From positions 61,211,317 through 61,275,316 of the forward strand of contig JBCFYV010009882.1 of NCBI GenBank assembly GCA_039000515.1: DNA of 64,000 nt, given 5' to 3'. Source of the stretch: Timema cristinae. Its lineage: Eukaryota; Arthropoda; Insecta; Phasmatodea; Timematidae. The notes under the pieces were generated by a model. That model was not told the origin of the DNA. It saw only the letters and a list, made by a program, of their open reading frames with translations, and ran no database searches. Positions 23,885-35,353 of the stretch are shown piece by piece (position 1 is the first letter of the stretch; every line of letters begins with the position of its first letter). The position numbers and the translations under genes are program-made.

Positions 23885-24110
23885 TATCACCAGCAACGGT
23901 GGCGATGCGGACCAAATGTATTATTTAGTCTGATTTTCCAATGTGGATAAGTTGATCTCAAATCTTGGCTGAGTATTGATTACTTACCTTATTGTTCTAC
24001 CACTCAACTTTAACTTAAATGTGTGTATATTTACCATAATTTATACCTTGCTCATATCTACATTATTGATTTAAATAAGCCCGGATGGGTAGCAAAACGT
24101 GGAGAATTAG
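23885..24110 (+). repeat. SINE family B, very degenerate
   Basis: A tail remnant GCCCGGATGGGTAGCAAAAC then GTGG at about 24080-24105 is preceded by a weakly matching head (CGGTGGCGATGCGGACC). Only the tail is reasonably clear. Confidence 0.4.
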
Positions 24111-24280
24111 CCCACGAAAAAACAAACAAAAAAACTCCACTGTCTTGAAGAGAGGATAGAAAACTTGTTCTCAGTATTCCTGATTAAATGAAGTACGCCA
24201 TAGTACCCTTTGCCACTGGTAGTCTAAACTATAAGCTTATCAACACATTTTACAAAAATTGGAGCGTACATATGAGCTTA

Positions 24281-25105
24281 TGCCGGGATATCGTAACTTA
24301 ACGTTGACTTGAAGTTAACTTAACGTAATAGATGTCTTGGAAGGTCTTTAACTTTAAGTGAACGTTACTTGAAGGGTATCACGTGATATAACCAGCCAAT
24401 CACTATGCAAGTGACGTCAACAGGGCTATTTAGTAAGTAATTTGTTGGATTTAAGACCAAGGTCTATTTTTTAGCTTTAGTTCTAGTGATCGGACATTTA
24501 TTTAAAATAAGCGCTAGCATAATATCATTATAGAACGCTATAGAACAGAATTAATTCAAATATTGTAAAGAAGTTAAAACCACAAATCTTTTATTATATA
24601 AAATGGTATAATGTGTTGCTTTCAAAAAAGATCCTTGTTATTAAAATATAAATCAACTAACAAAATCATGATTGTAAAAGCATTAAAATCTGCTCGCTAA
24701 TGCTAGTTAATATTTAGATTATTATTATTATTAGCACCGCGTCTTACTACCCGTTCGGTTAATATTTAGAACTGTAAAAATATTTACTTTATAATATAGA
24801 ATTAATTTAACAGTTCGTGGTATTACTAGGCTAAAGTAGATTTAAGATTAAATTATAATAGGAAAGCTAAATTTATCTAAAAGGTTAAATGATAAATATC
24901 TATAATATCGGTAGAAAACAATAAGCCTTAAAAGATCATAAACACTAATAAAAATAGTACAAATCACATTTAAAAACACATAATCTATAATGAAGATGTT
25001 TGGTTCGAGTTGTTACGTTAAGTTACGTGAATCGTGATCACACATGTGTTTTCTTAACTTAAGTTAACTTTAAGTGAACGTTACGTTAAGTTGATCGTAA
25101 TCTAG
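24281..25105. mobile_element. MITE-like element with ~50-bp inverted ends
   Basis: The left end (ATCGTAACTTAACGTTGACT, from ~24290) and the right end in reverse complement (ACGATCAACTTAACGTAACG, to ~25105) match imperfectly. Both are rich in TTAACTT/TTAACG words that also pair within each end. It holds no coding sequence. It carries the tiny SINE-tail insertion at 24719-24757. The superfamily and target-site duplication are unclear. Confidence 0.55.
24719..24757 (-). repeat. 39-bp tail-only SINE insertion with 13-bp TSD
   Basis: An ATT repeat followed by the complement of the shared tail (AGCACCGCGTCTTACTACCC), with no body. Exact direct repeats GTTAATATTTAGA flank it at 24706-24718 and 24758-24770. 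It is an extreme 5' truncation that kept only the 3' end. Confidence 0.95.
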
Positions 25106-25464
25106 GCATTACTGGTTAATTTGGTTTAAACAAGGTACTTCTTTTAATGTTATTGTACACAAGTTTTTAAACTGGATCGTCCAAGACCAGGTCAAATTAC
25201 TTTTTATTTTGTCTACTTTAGAAATATATTTTGTATTATTTTAATTAATGTTTTTAATTTATTGGTAACATAAATGTTGAATTTATCACCAGGAACAGCC
25301 AAGATCAGTTAAGTTAGTTTAAATATAGTGGAATATGCTAGGTATGACCCTTCGGTAGGAATAGGTATAAATTGATTTTTTAAATAATCATTTTGTAAAG
25401 TAATCAGGTTATTCCGATTTTAAACCTCTAACTTTAGAGTTGCACTGAGTGATAGATTATGCTA

Positions 25465-25505
<41 letters not shown>

Positions 25506-26390
25506 ACATTTTAAATATATTAACCTAGTTTAAACCTATTCTAGCACTCTCAAATAAATACAAGCCAAATATTGGTACGGTAGGTGCCTATGTAAATTCA
25601 TGAGTTGTAGGTTTTTTTAATATTCAACCTTTTGGTCCCTGAAATTATGACTAAGAGTAAGATACAAATATAAGCTCAAATATGTGGTAAAGTGTTACTA
25701 GCGCACCTCTTTGTGTATAAATTGTGGTTCAAATATTTGATTAAAGTCAAGCCATGAGAGATACACGGAGATTTAATGTATAAGTTTTTATTTAAAATGA
25801 GAGTAGCAGATGCTTTAAATACATTTTAAATGGTAATGGATTAAATTAAATAAAGTGATAAATATAAAATTGCCTGATTACGAAACCTTTCGGTGATATA
25901 TTTCTATAATCTTATAGCATTCCTTAAAACTGCACTAAATCATATTATTTATAAATTGCAAACTAGCCTCTCTTTATTACCGACACTGTCTGTATTGTAC
26001 GTAGTCATATTATCTCGATGAGGTAGTTTTTATTTTCAACGTCTAGCCAAACATAACAATAATATATTATTTAGTTTCCTACATCTAATTACTACATTCT
26101 TGTTACGCTCCATTAAACTTAGTTCAACAGTGCTTTGATATTTCACATCTGCATCACTACCTAGATTAGGAATTAATTAAAGGTGGGAGGGAAGAGAATG
26201 CAATAAACTTATTTTACAGCAAACATTTTAGCCATCTTTAGCGTTTCAGCTCAACAGTGAAACCTATCGCGTGAAAATTGTACTACGGACGCAACAACTG
26301 CGTACTCTAGCGGCAAATGGATGAGCTAATGCCAGTCTACTGCTACATTCGATTGCGGGAGGTTGTATACATTGACGTTAATCTGTTGCT
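25106..26390. other. Unannotated, upstream of candidate exon
   Basis: Contains a TA microsatellite at 25470-25502. The stretch 26210-26360 is less A+T-rich than its surroundings and could be proximal promoter sequence for the exon at 26515. No element is firmly identified. Confidence 0.35.
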
Positions 26391-26402
26391 TTTTTATAGA
26401 GA

Positions 26403-26410
26403 TATATAAA
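26403..26410 (+). promoter_or_regulatory. TATA box upstream of candidate first exon
   Basis: TATATAAA lies 112 bp upstream of the ATG at 26515. This gives room for a transcription start near 26430-26440 and a short 5' UTR. It is supported mainly by the exon that follows. Confidence 0.45.
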
Positions 26411-26514
26411 AAAACTTACTATATTAAGAACATAATAAACATCGAAAATACACTCTAAACTACACTTTTGTTTATTAAAGAGTCTGTGACAAACTACATC
26501 TTCTTGTTGCGATC

Positions 26515-26580
26515 ATGGGTGCTAAAGCAAGCGTAATTGAAGCCAGCAAAATTCACGATCAAAATTGGGAATCAGACCAG
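26515..26580 (+). CDS. Candidate first coding exon, N-myristoylated protein
   Basis: The 22-codon segment reads MGAKASVIEASKIHDQNWES then DQ, and ends CAG followed by GTAGGA, a plausible 5' splice site leaving phase 0. An in-frame TAA lies 13 codons upstream of the ATG, so the start is the first ATG in that frame. A TATA box lies ~110 bp upstream. The start MGxxxS (Gly2, Ser6) fits the N-myristoylation consensus, suggesting a membrane-anchored cytosolic protein. I do not recognise the protein and found no second exon, so the intron would be long or the remainder lies elsewhere. The call rests on the combined TATA, start, motif and donor. Each alone is weak, and the donor is not a consensus GTRAGT. 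Confidence 0.45.
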
Positions 26581-26590
26581 GTAGGATAAT

Positions 26591-27754
26591 GCATAGGTAT
26601 TTTTTGATTCCAAATAAAATATTAATAGGTATTTAATATATTATTATGAAAGAAAAAATATCTAACTTAAGTATATTGAAATTGATTTAATTTAAAATAT
26701 TTGAATTAAAATACAAAATACTTCTTTTAATCAACTATATTTTATTGTTTGATGATAATATAAATAAGTGGTATAAAATGTTCTTATAATCAATAATAGT
26801 TTGGATTGCAATAAAAATAATGTCATAAAAACAACATTTTAACCTAAATTACAACTTTGAATTTATATTGAACAATATTAAAATTATATACTTTGGAATA
26901 TATTTATTTTAATTTTACATACACATATTTATATTTTTATATATTTTACTACTCTTATAAGCTATTTATTATGTTATTTACAATTTTCTAAGTTTCTCAT
27001 ATAACTCATAAGTACTTTATAATTAGGTTTAAATATACTTTCCTAAATATATATGCAAACACATTTTCCTCTTTTAGTTCATGAACATGGCAGTTCATAT
27101 TAATTATTTTTCATATTACAACTTAAACTGATAGGCCTATTTTATAAACACCTATGAAACCTGTTCTTATAGCATGTGTTTTTTGTTTCAATTTTGATTT
27201 TAATTGTTGACATTTTAACCTTTAAAAATATTTACTTTGCGAGTGATAAGATCCGCACATACCTGTATTTTTCAAGTATTTAGATCGATAGGTGCTAGGG
27301 TAAAGTAGTAAATGCTTTAAATGTCTGATTTCAGATTGTATTTTATATTTCTAAAAAAATTGAGTTATTAAAATAAATCTTATGCTATACCATTCCATAA
27401 TGTATTTGTGTTGTTTACCATTTTACAAAGGATTATACACTTCATGCTATAGTTTGTTTGAATTTTTAAGTTACTATTTTAAATATTATAATTGCGATAG
27501 TAAATTGTCATATAGTTCAAAATGATGTATACAATTGGCTACTCAAAGTAAGAAATGTGTAAGTTTTTTCAAAGTTGATAATTTTTCTGATTGCTAGTTG
27601 GTTTGCGTAAACGGAGATTTAGTTAAACAAATTAATTAATTAAGACTGAAATATATAATATATAACTAACCAATACATAATTTCTGTGGGATATAAATAA
27701 TAATCTCATGATTTTGATTTTTACCTATAATTTAATAATATTTATGTTGGTACC
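26591..27754. other. AT-rich, possibly intronic
   Basis: Very A+T-rich with stops in all frames. If the exon at 26515 is real, this is the start of its intron. No feature seen. Confidence 0.35.
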
Positions 27755-27905
27755 TCGTCATTGTAGTGGGTGGGGCGGGTTGCTTACCCCGGCTCTGCGA
27801 AAAGCAGGCATAACTGAGGGAGTGGTCGAGATATCGATCACCAGCCCTTCATGACGTCACAGCTATGCTCCAGCTGTACTACCACTACACCAAACCGTCT
27901 ATTTC
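27755..27905 (-). repeat. tRNA-like SINE head and body, minus
   Basis: On the minus strand it starts GACGGTTTGGTGTAGTGGTA (A-box match TGGTGTAGTGG) with a B-box-like GGTGATCGATATC ~45 nt later. The remainder is G+C-rich (CGCAGAGCCGGGGTAAGC), unlike its surroundings. This head differs from families A-D. Confidence 0.5.
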
Positions 27906-28679
27906 CTTCTCTCTCATAATGAAGGAATCTTCATTCTCTTATTTTGAATGCAATTAGATATCCTGTATCTCTCTTTATTTGTGCATAAGGCTATCTTTCT
28001 TTCTCTTCATAGAAGCTACAATCTCCAGATTTAGTTTAACTCCCTTTTTTCAAAATTCAGGATATGGTATTTTATTATATTTATTTTTGTGTCTCGCTTA
28101 GCTTATCTTTGGGAATTAGTTAACCTCACACTTCTTCATTAGATTTTTAAAAACTAAAGATTTAAAATTTCAACTATTCAGAGACCTGCTGATAATCTTT
28201 ACCTAGATTTTGTTAAAAACAATATAAAAAAATATAAAAAAAACTTCCTAAAAATGGAGGATTTCTAAACGTCTGCAACGCCTATGAAGGATTTCCCATG
28301 TAGAACCCTTAACTTCTTATTTTTCTCTAGAAGCAAGAAGCAAAGTATTTGAACTCTTTGTGGAACTCAGGATATCTCATTCCCCCATACCCCCTCCCTT
28401 CTGCAGACACTAGGCCATGGGCCTCTGTTTCTATAGCATTAATAATATGCTCTAACTTCACTTTTGACGTTATTAGATTCTATTCCCCTCTTTAAGAAAT
28501 TAGACTATCAAATCTCTCATTCAACGAGCCACCGAGCGTTATTTGTTATTTTAAAACAAATCTATAAAGGAATATGTTGCACAGAATACCTTCTGTTTGA
28601 TAGTAAAAAAAAACCTACATCGCGTGAACACACAAGAGAGCTATACCGACCGAACGGCCACCACTGTTAGCGATGATAG

Positions 28680-28935
28680 TACCAACAATTATAGCTAGAG
28701 GGTATCATGTGGTCAGCACAATGAACCATCTGGCCACTAATCTCAGTTTTATAAACCAGAACTTCTACTTATGTATACAAGTAGCTCCCCATTTTTCCTC
28801 ACGAGGCTGAATTTGACCCCGTACCAGATCCACTGCTTCACAGATACATTTTTGGAAGCTCCTAGGATTGAAGCCCGGACCTCTGGGTCTGCACCCAGGA
28901 ATTCTTGCAACTAGAATACAGAGGCGTTTACGCTT
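28680..28935 (-). repeat. Possible tRNA-headed SINE, minus
   Basis: On the minus strand, the segment from ~28925 (CCTCTGTATTCTAGTTGCAA) has B-box-like GGGCTTCAATCCTAGGAG. The following body to ~28680 is G+C-richer than its flanks. No second copy is seen in the window. Confidence 0.4.
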
Positions 28936-30814
28936 AAAGAATATTAATCATATGATTTTGGTACTATTATATTTTTCAAAAATAGAAACTACACTTAGAA
29001 CATACAATACCAAGATGATGTTGATTATAAACCAGTGTTACCTGTTCTACTTTCGCACTGGGAATTACCATTCTATTAAGTGCATATTTAAACCAAAGAC
29101 AATTTAAAAAATTATTAGTAAAAATAATATATACTTTAAAGTTATACTAATATTTAAATATCTGGGCCTTCTTTTTGGTTTCATTTTAGTGTGTTCTTTT
29201 TATACTACTCAACTTCGATTCCATCATGTTAACTCCTCAGTTGTGATTAAAAATATTTAATTTGTTGTTTATTTACTTACTATTTATAAATATTCTTAGA
29301 AAACACTTGAAACAGAATAACATCACTATCTTCACTTAAATTAGTCACATCAAGAGGCCCTAAAATTAATATTTTATTAAATGTTTTAGATAAAATATCA
29401 ATATAATTTTTTTCATTTTCATTTTATTTATGTGTATTGGTTTTACATTTTCATTATATAATAGGCTTTATTCAATTAACTTAAGTGATTTTTTTTTCAT
29501 ATATAAATATTTATTATTAGAAACGCTTTGTATAGTAAATTTCTCTATCACATCATGATTAAAATTATTTTTGGTTATTCCCAAAAGATCTATCACCAAA
29601 AGATTGTTAAGTACGTGTAGTAATTAATAGTATTACTTATTTATAAATGTCTTTTTTTATGTACTGTACGTAGCATTGATTGAGGTTTTATTAATCTTTT
29701 GAATATCTAGGCCAAAATATGTAATTAAGGATTTTATAGAGGAATATAAAGAACCAGTTTTATGTTTAAAATAGATTTCAAAATATATTAAAAACATCTG
29801 AGTCTTTGATGAATTCTTTTTATCTCTATAAAAAAGTTTCACAATGCAGGAACAAAATAAAGACTAAATGTTTTATAATGTCACATTCTGGATAGGTATG
29901 CATTTATTTTACATTCAAAAAATCAATCAGCGACTGGAGGAAGAAATACATTCTATTATTACTTTACACTAAATAAATATCAGAAACTTGTAAATTATTT
30001 GACTGAATACAGATGTTTGACTGCAATGTACTGTCTAACATTCTGTTTTCGCTAGTTCCTAGACAAGAAATCTGGAAGATAACATTTTTTCAGCTAGGCA
30101 ATTCCTTAAATTAAAATCCCCTTCACTTTTACATTGTTAATAAAATAACTCAGTTTATTTTAAATTTTTTTTCAAATAGTTAATATTTTCATTCCTTCTG
30201 TGTCGACCAATAAAATATAGTAAAAGCTCAGTTCTTTTAAAATTTAAGTTTAAAAGTAATAAATGTTAAACACTTTTTTAGTTCAATTTGTATTCGATCT
30301 GTCTGTTACAACCAAAATGTTTGTAAAGTGTGTAAGTTTGAATTCTAGATTCAATCCCTAAATGGCAGACTAAGATAATATTACATTGATTTCTCTCGAA
30401 CCTATTACCGGGTGATTTTCTTTAAACTAGTTCTCCTCATCCTATATGCTTGAATTAGTATGTTTAAGTTTTGGATAAATCCAGTGAAAAATATAACGTT
30501 TAACACAAAAAAGAATTTTTTAGCCATTTAAAATAATTAGGCATCTCTTACAAATTATGTAAAACTCTATGGCATGCACAAAAACGTTAGTAAAATAATG
30601 AACAATAATTTTCTTCCTGTGAATAAGGTTGATTACAAACCTTTTTGAAAGTATTTTATGCCTCATAATAGCCGTCTCAGTCTATGAAACTTTTCCTTGA
30701 CTTTTAAATGTTATCGTTTGAAGCCACGTCTCATTTTTCAAATTTTTGTTCATTACGCTAATATCTTGTTTTAAACATAGTTTTTAATATTCCCTGTATA
30801 ATTCCTTTCCGGTT
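28936..30814. other. Unannotated AT-rich region
   Basis: No gene, repeat or regulatory element that I can support. Reading frames are short and of AT-biased composition. Confidence 0.4.
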
Positions 30815-31010
30815 AACCACCCTACTGTGGTAGGAATGAGGAAGGGACCTATAGCTTATTCACTCCTGTTTGATTTGAGGGAGTGTGATAAATGTTTTAT
30901 GAAAACAAATTTCCAGAACACACTGTCAGGCTTCAAACCCCAACCTCACGGTCATTGACAAATCTTATTTGATGATATGGACGTTTATTCTGCCTTGTCA
31001 CTATAGTAGG
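30815..31010 (-). repeat. Possible SINE-like repeat, minus
   Basis: G+C-richer than its flanks. On the minus strand there is a B-box-like GGGGTTTGAAGCCTG at ~30940. The tail end near 30815 (GGTTAACCACCCTACTGTGG) resembles nothing else here. Weak call. Confidence 0.3.
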
Positions 31011-31143
31011 TTAAATCTTGTTGAAAATTTCCGGATACAGGAATAAAACCAGAATTAAATCTGAACTTAATTATGATTTCAATGTATCTTGGTCTAGTCA
31101 TAATGACACATTGTTAAATAGCTTTTTACTTTCTCGCCATCTT

Positions 31144-32215
31144 ACAGGTATAAAAAGTATTGTGATTGTCAAAAATATCGATTTTGATGAATCACGACAG
31201 TTCATGGACCCCCGAATCCAAAAAAGTGTTTTTTGAATTTCTGTCTGTCTGTACCTCTAACTAGAGCCTAAATTATTCTACCGATCAGTCTAAAACTTGG
31301 AATCTAGGGTTTTCATAGGGCTGCCCCGAGGAATTTCTGGAATTGGATATCTAACCATATAATTAAGGGGTAGTTTACTGAAGGTTAAAAAGAGAAAAAG
31401 TCGATTTTATCAAAATCGGCTCTAACAATTTTGATTAAATCTCATTTCAAAACATTTATAAATATTCCAAAGATAATGGCTATTCTCAATATTTTGGCAA
31501 AATGACTTTAGGGACTCCGATCCGATGCGTAAATTCTCAAATTTGTTTTTATCATATCTTCGAAACTATTTGAGATAAAAAATAACTTATCATTGCAAAT
31601 ATGTAGATATATTTATATTATAAATATTTTATTCGAAACATATTTTATAAAAAACCAATTAATTTCAAGCTATACGCATATATATATTTTAACTTTTCGA
31701 ACACTTAAGGTAAAAGTATTGCGACCGTAAATAAAATCTAACGTGAAACGTTAATGGCAGTTGACTTTTCTTGATCCCTCGAACCCTAAAAAGTGGTCAT
31801 TGCAATGCTGTCGTGTGTCTTTTTAACCCCAAAATTAAGGTTAGTTTAATAAAAGCGAAAAGGGAAAAAATCGATTTTCTCAAAATCAGCTTTAAAGATT
31901 TTGATTAACATTCGTATCTATGTGTTGATTGAGATTATAAATAAACTGGTTATTTTCATCTTCCCATGAAAATAACTTTTAGGGTACTTTACATAAGCTG
32001 AAATTTACGTATCTCCTCAACTATTTGAGATACTAAATAACTTATCATTGCAAAATTGTAGTTCTATTAAAAATAAAAAAACTTTTAAATGAAATATAGT
32101 TTTATAAAACCCAACAGTGTCTGAAATATTGGCAAATATAACAATACAATTCTGTGAGCTTTAGTTGTAAAGAGATACGCTGAAGTTTTAACGCAATAAT
32201 TCTCCAATGCCAGAG
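31144..32215 (+). repeat. Two diverged ~460-bp tandem units
   Basis: Unit 1 (~31144-31700) and unit 2 (~31705-32215) share ordered blocks offset by about 455-471 bp. Examples are GTATAAAAAGTATTGTGATT / GTAAAAGTATTGCGACC, TCGATTTTATCAAAATCGGC / TCGATTTTCTCAAAATCAGC, and AATAACTTATCATTGCAAA in both. It is followed directly by the dispersed repeat at 32227, so the whole 31.1-32.7 kb block may be one old element. Function unknown. Confidence 0.65.
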
Positions 32216-32226
32216 AGTGATTAAAC

Positions 32227-32698
32227 ATAAGTAAGTCTCTCAAAAAATTTATGTTATGTAATAGGAGAAATATTTGTACATCAATGATCTATCTCCATTT
32301 TAGACTCAATAATCAATATACTCATTATTTATTGGTCAAAATGATTATAAACGAGAAATTTAATAACAATGCGATGACATGAAGATTTGCAACAACTAAT
32401 AAAATGTTGAAAATTTTAAACGGAAGTCAAAATTTTAATACAAAGTATTGACCCTTGTGGACCCAAAATTGATATTTTTTTTATCGGTCCAAACGTACAA
32501 ATGAGGACATTAATTCTTTAAAAATAAAATTATAAAATTTAAAATCGGGGCTCAAAAAAGTTTTATACAAGTTTAGTTCAATTTATGTTTGGGTTTGCTA
32601 GTGTATATTATTTTGTTTCACATATATTACGAGTTTTGAGTAAACATATCAATTTTTAAACAATATAGCAAGAAAGTCCGTGCGGAGTTCCGTAACAT
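32227..32698 (+). repeat. Dispersed ~490-bp repeat, copy 2
   Basis: Same repeat as 17797-18288, same orientation. It ends GTGCGGAGTTCCGTAACATT. Confidence 0.8.
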
Positions 32699-33391
32699 TT
32701 TTTTTTAGATAATGATACTATGCTCATGAAAAATATTCAACAATTACTGATATCACAATGTGAAAAAATTAAATTCGGGGTTTTTTTTAGAATAAATATT
32801 TGATTTATTTTGAATAAAAAATATTTGTTTGTTAAAACTGTAAAAACACTGGTATTGTATCGAGTTATCTATATCCCCACCTTAAATTAATATATTTAAC
32901 TTTCTTTCCTTTACTAACTTAATGTAGAATTTCAACGAGATATTATTGAAAATGAAGCACTTATTCAACACAAATATTGCCAGGAAACTTCTGTTCTTTC
33001 AATATATATATATATGTTTCATTTAATGCAAGACTGCATTTATCAAATTATTTAGTCAGGATATTTTACTATCATTAGGTCAAATTATTATAGAAAATCA
33101 TTATTTCTGTACTTCCAAAAATAGGTTTCAAGCCATGTTTTATGTTAAAATATCTAAAGCCAATCAAGGCTAAGTCTTTATGGAAAATTGTTTTCGACAA
33201 AATACTTTTTAATTTTTAATGTAAAACTAGATTAATTTTAGTGATTATGCATATAATTATTACTCGTAATACTTTATAAGCGATAACTGATCATGTTTAA
33301 TTCGAAAAGAAGATAGCAAAAGTGTGTATTTTCAAAGTGTCTGTTGCTCCTCACTCATATCATGCCCATGACGAACTAAACATTACCCGCT

Positions 33392-33640
33392 TCGGTTGAC
33401 TCATGGTCTATGGCGTTACTATCGCAGTAATCTAGACTGCCGGTGACAGGGGAGGTTGAGGTTAGAATTTCGGTCGGGTGTACTGAGGGTTAATTTTACA
33501 AAATGGTTATCCACTTACCATCAACGCTAATGATGGTATATTTCCTCTAAATATAAACTCCCTAATACCTAAAAATCATGATCCTAATTGCTACGTAAGC
33601 GTATAGCTCGAACGGGTAGTAAGATGCGTTGCTAAAAAAA
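33392..33640 (+). repeat. SINE family B, plus
   Basis: Head with GCTTCGGTTGACTCATGGTC, B-box region GAGGTTAGAATTTCGGTCGG, body AAAATGGTTATCCACTTACC, and tail AGCTCGAACGGGTAGTAAGA then TGCG. Confidence 0.8.
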
Positions 33641-34389
33641 GTCCTAAGCATTTCATCCACAACCCCTTTATATTTAGGGCCTCATAGCTGACCTTGGAAA
33701 TAAATAAGAATATATATTAATATGTTTTTATTCTATATTATGATGACCCTCCCTCAAAATTTTTATTCCAATCAACAAAAACAAATTATTTGATATATGC
33801 ACTACCCTTAAATTGATATTACCAAGTTTAATATGCTTGTAAAAGGAAGTAAGGGAAATATTTTTGCGGGGAAATATATCTTTTCTAAAATCTACAGCTA
33901 CAAAAAGTATAAATTAATTATAATAATAACATACGTTCTTAATCAATTAAATAAAAATTAAAAGTATTTAGTGATTATAATAGCACCTTAATACATAGGC
34001 TATCTATAAAATATTATGAAAGTAGTTATAGTTCATTTTATTCAAACTTAAAAGACAAACAATTTTAAAACTCACAACAAAGCTTATTTACTTGGAGTCA
34101 GGGGCTTTATGGGAACTTAGTCTTACTACCTTATCTGATGTGTTGCCAATTTAAGTTCTGCTCTTCTTTTATGACCTCTTCAGACTAGGTTCGTATACAT
34201 TTTATGTCTAAACAGGAGCTCTTTAGATTAGGATAGTACAAAGTTTGCACTACTTGAAAACACTTTTAAGAAATATGTAATAGGGCTAAATATCAATGAA
34301 GATAGTATTCAAGGTGTTTTTAAACACTCTGCCCAAACTTAAAGCTCAGCATCTGTGGGCAGAAAGAAACAGAAAATACTAGTAAAATA
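33641..34389. other. Unannotated AT-rich region
   Basis: No supported gene or repeat. Confidence 0.4.
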
Positions 34390-34390
34390 G

Positions 34391-34743
34391 TGTCCGGAAA
34401 AGTCATCTTACATTACTAAAAATTGAAGTTTTGTGCAACAATGCCAGGATTACGCAGCTGTCAATACGTACGTGTACAACCAGTTGCATATTATTAGGCG
34501 GGTCCATTAGAGTGTGTGTTAAAAACTCCCCCCCCCCCCACCTCTTATACAATACACAGTTTGTCAGTTGCATTTGACGCACGCTCTGCTCTGCCTTCTG
34601 ACACGTTGCTTGCAGCCAGGCATTTCTTCCCACCTATTGTTATGCAACTTGCTGTACACGTACGTACTTACAGCTGCGTGGTCCCGGCGTTGTTGCGCCT
34701 GACTTCAACTTACATTTAATAGTACAATATGACTTTTCCGGAC
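34391..34743. mobile_element. MITE, 353 bp, ~110-bp TIRs
   Basis: The left arm (34391-34505, starting TGTCCGGAAAAGTCAT) and right arm (34633-34743, ending ATGACTTTTCCGGACA) are reverse complements with moderate divergence, sharing CGCAGCTGT and ACGTACGTGTACA. The core has a C-homopolymer (34529-34540). No coding capacity, so it is a non-autonomous DNA element. Confidence 0.85.
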
Positions 34744-34875
34744 AATCTTTTGACAGGAATTTCTATTTCTTTCGTCCCACAGATGCTGTAGATTAAGTTT
34801 GGCAGAGCGATAAAAACATCCTGTGTAGTACAAGTGAAAAGAGTGTTTGGTAATCCAAATCAATATTTAAAAACC

Positions 34876-35125
34876 CTTTTTGGTGGCCACATGTTCTACG
34901 GTGATACTTTCGCAGTAGACTAGACTACCAATGATGGGGAAATTGAGTTTAGATTCACAGGCGGATGTACTGAGTGTGGTTTCCAAAATGGTTTCCCACT
35001 CTACCTCCAAGAAAATGCGCATACCCTTCCTATAAATATTACCTTCCTAATCCCTAAAACTATTAGCCTTATTAGTATCCGAACGGGTAGTAAAACGTGG
35101 TGCTAAATAAATAAATATATAAATA
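34876..35125 (+). repeat. SINE family B, plus
   Basis: Head TTTTTGGTGGCCACATGTTC, body AAAATGGTTTCCCACTCTAC, tail GAACGGGTAGTAAAACGTGG and a TAAA/TATA repeat end. Confidence 0.75.
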
Positions 35126-35294
35126 TATATAAAAAAAACACGTCATCAAGAAGAAGATACTTTTTATGATTCAGAGCAAGACTTCATTTTTTTATTTCTT
35201 TTGTATAAAGGTTAACAGAGAAACCCTGCCCTCATTATCATATATATATAAGATGGAGAAACACAGAGAATAATCAGGTGAGATCTTCTACTCT

Positions 35295-35344
35295 AGCGTA
35301 TAACCCGAACGGGTAATAAGACGCGGTGCTAAATATTATTATTT
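35295..35344 (+). repeat. 50-bp tail-only SINE insertion with TSD
   Basis: Only the shared tail (GAACGGGTAATAAGACGCGG plus a few bases) and an AT-rich 3' run. Exact 9-bp direct repeats TTCTACTCT flank it at 35286-35294 and 35345-35353. It is a second extreme 5' truncation. Confidence 0.85.
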
Positions 35345-35353
35345 TTCTACTCT

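Noticed and set aside
26515..26580. MGxxAS start as a retroviral matrix-like protein
   Set aside because: No Gag, protease or RT sequence follows, no LTRs are present, and a splice donor ends the frame after 22 codons.
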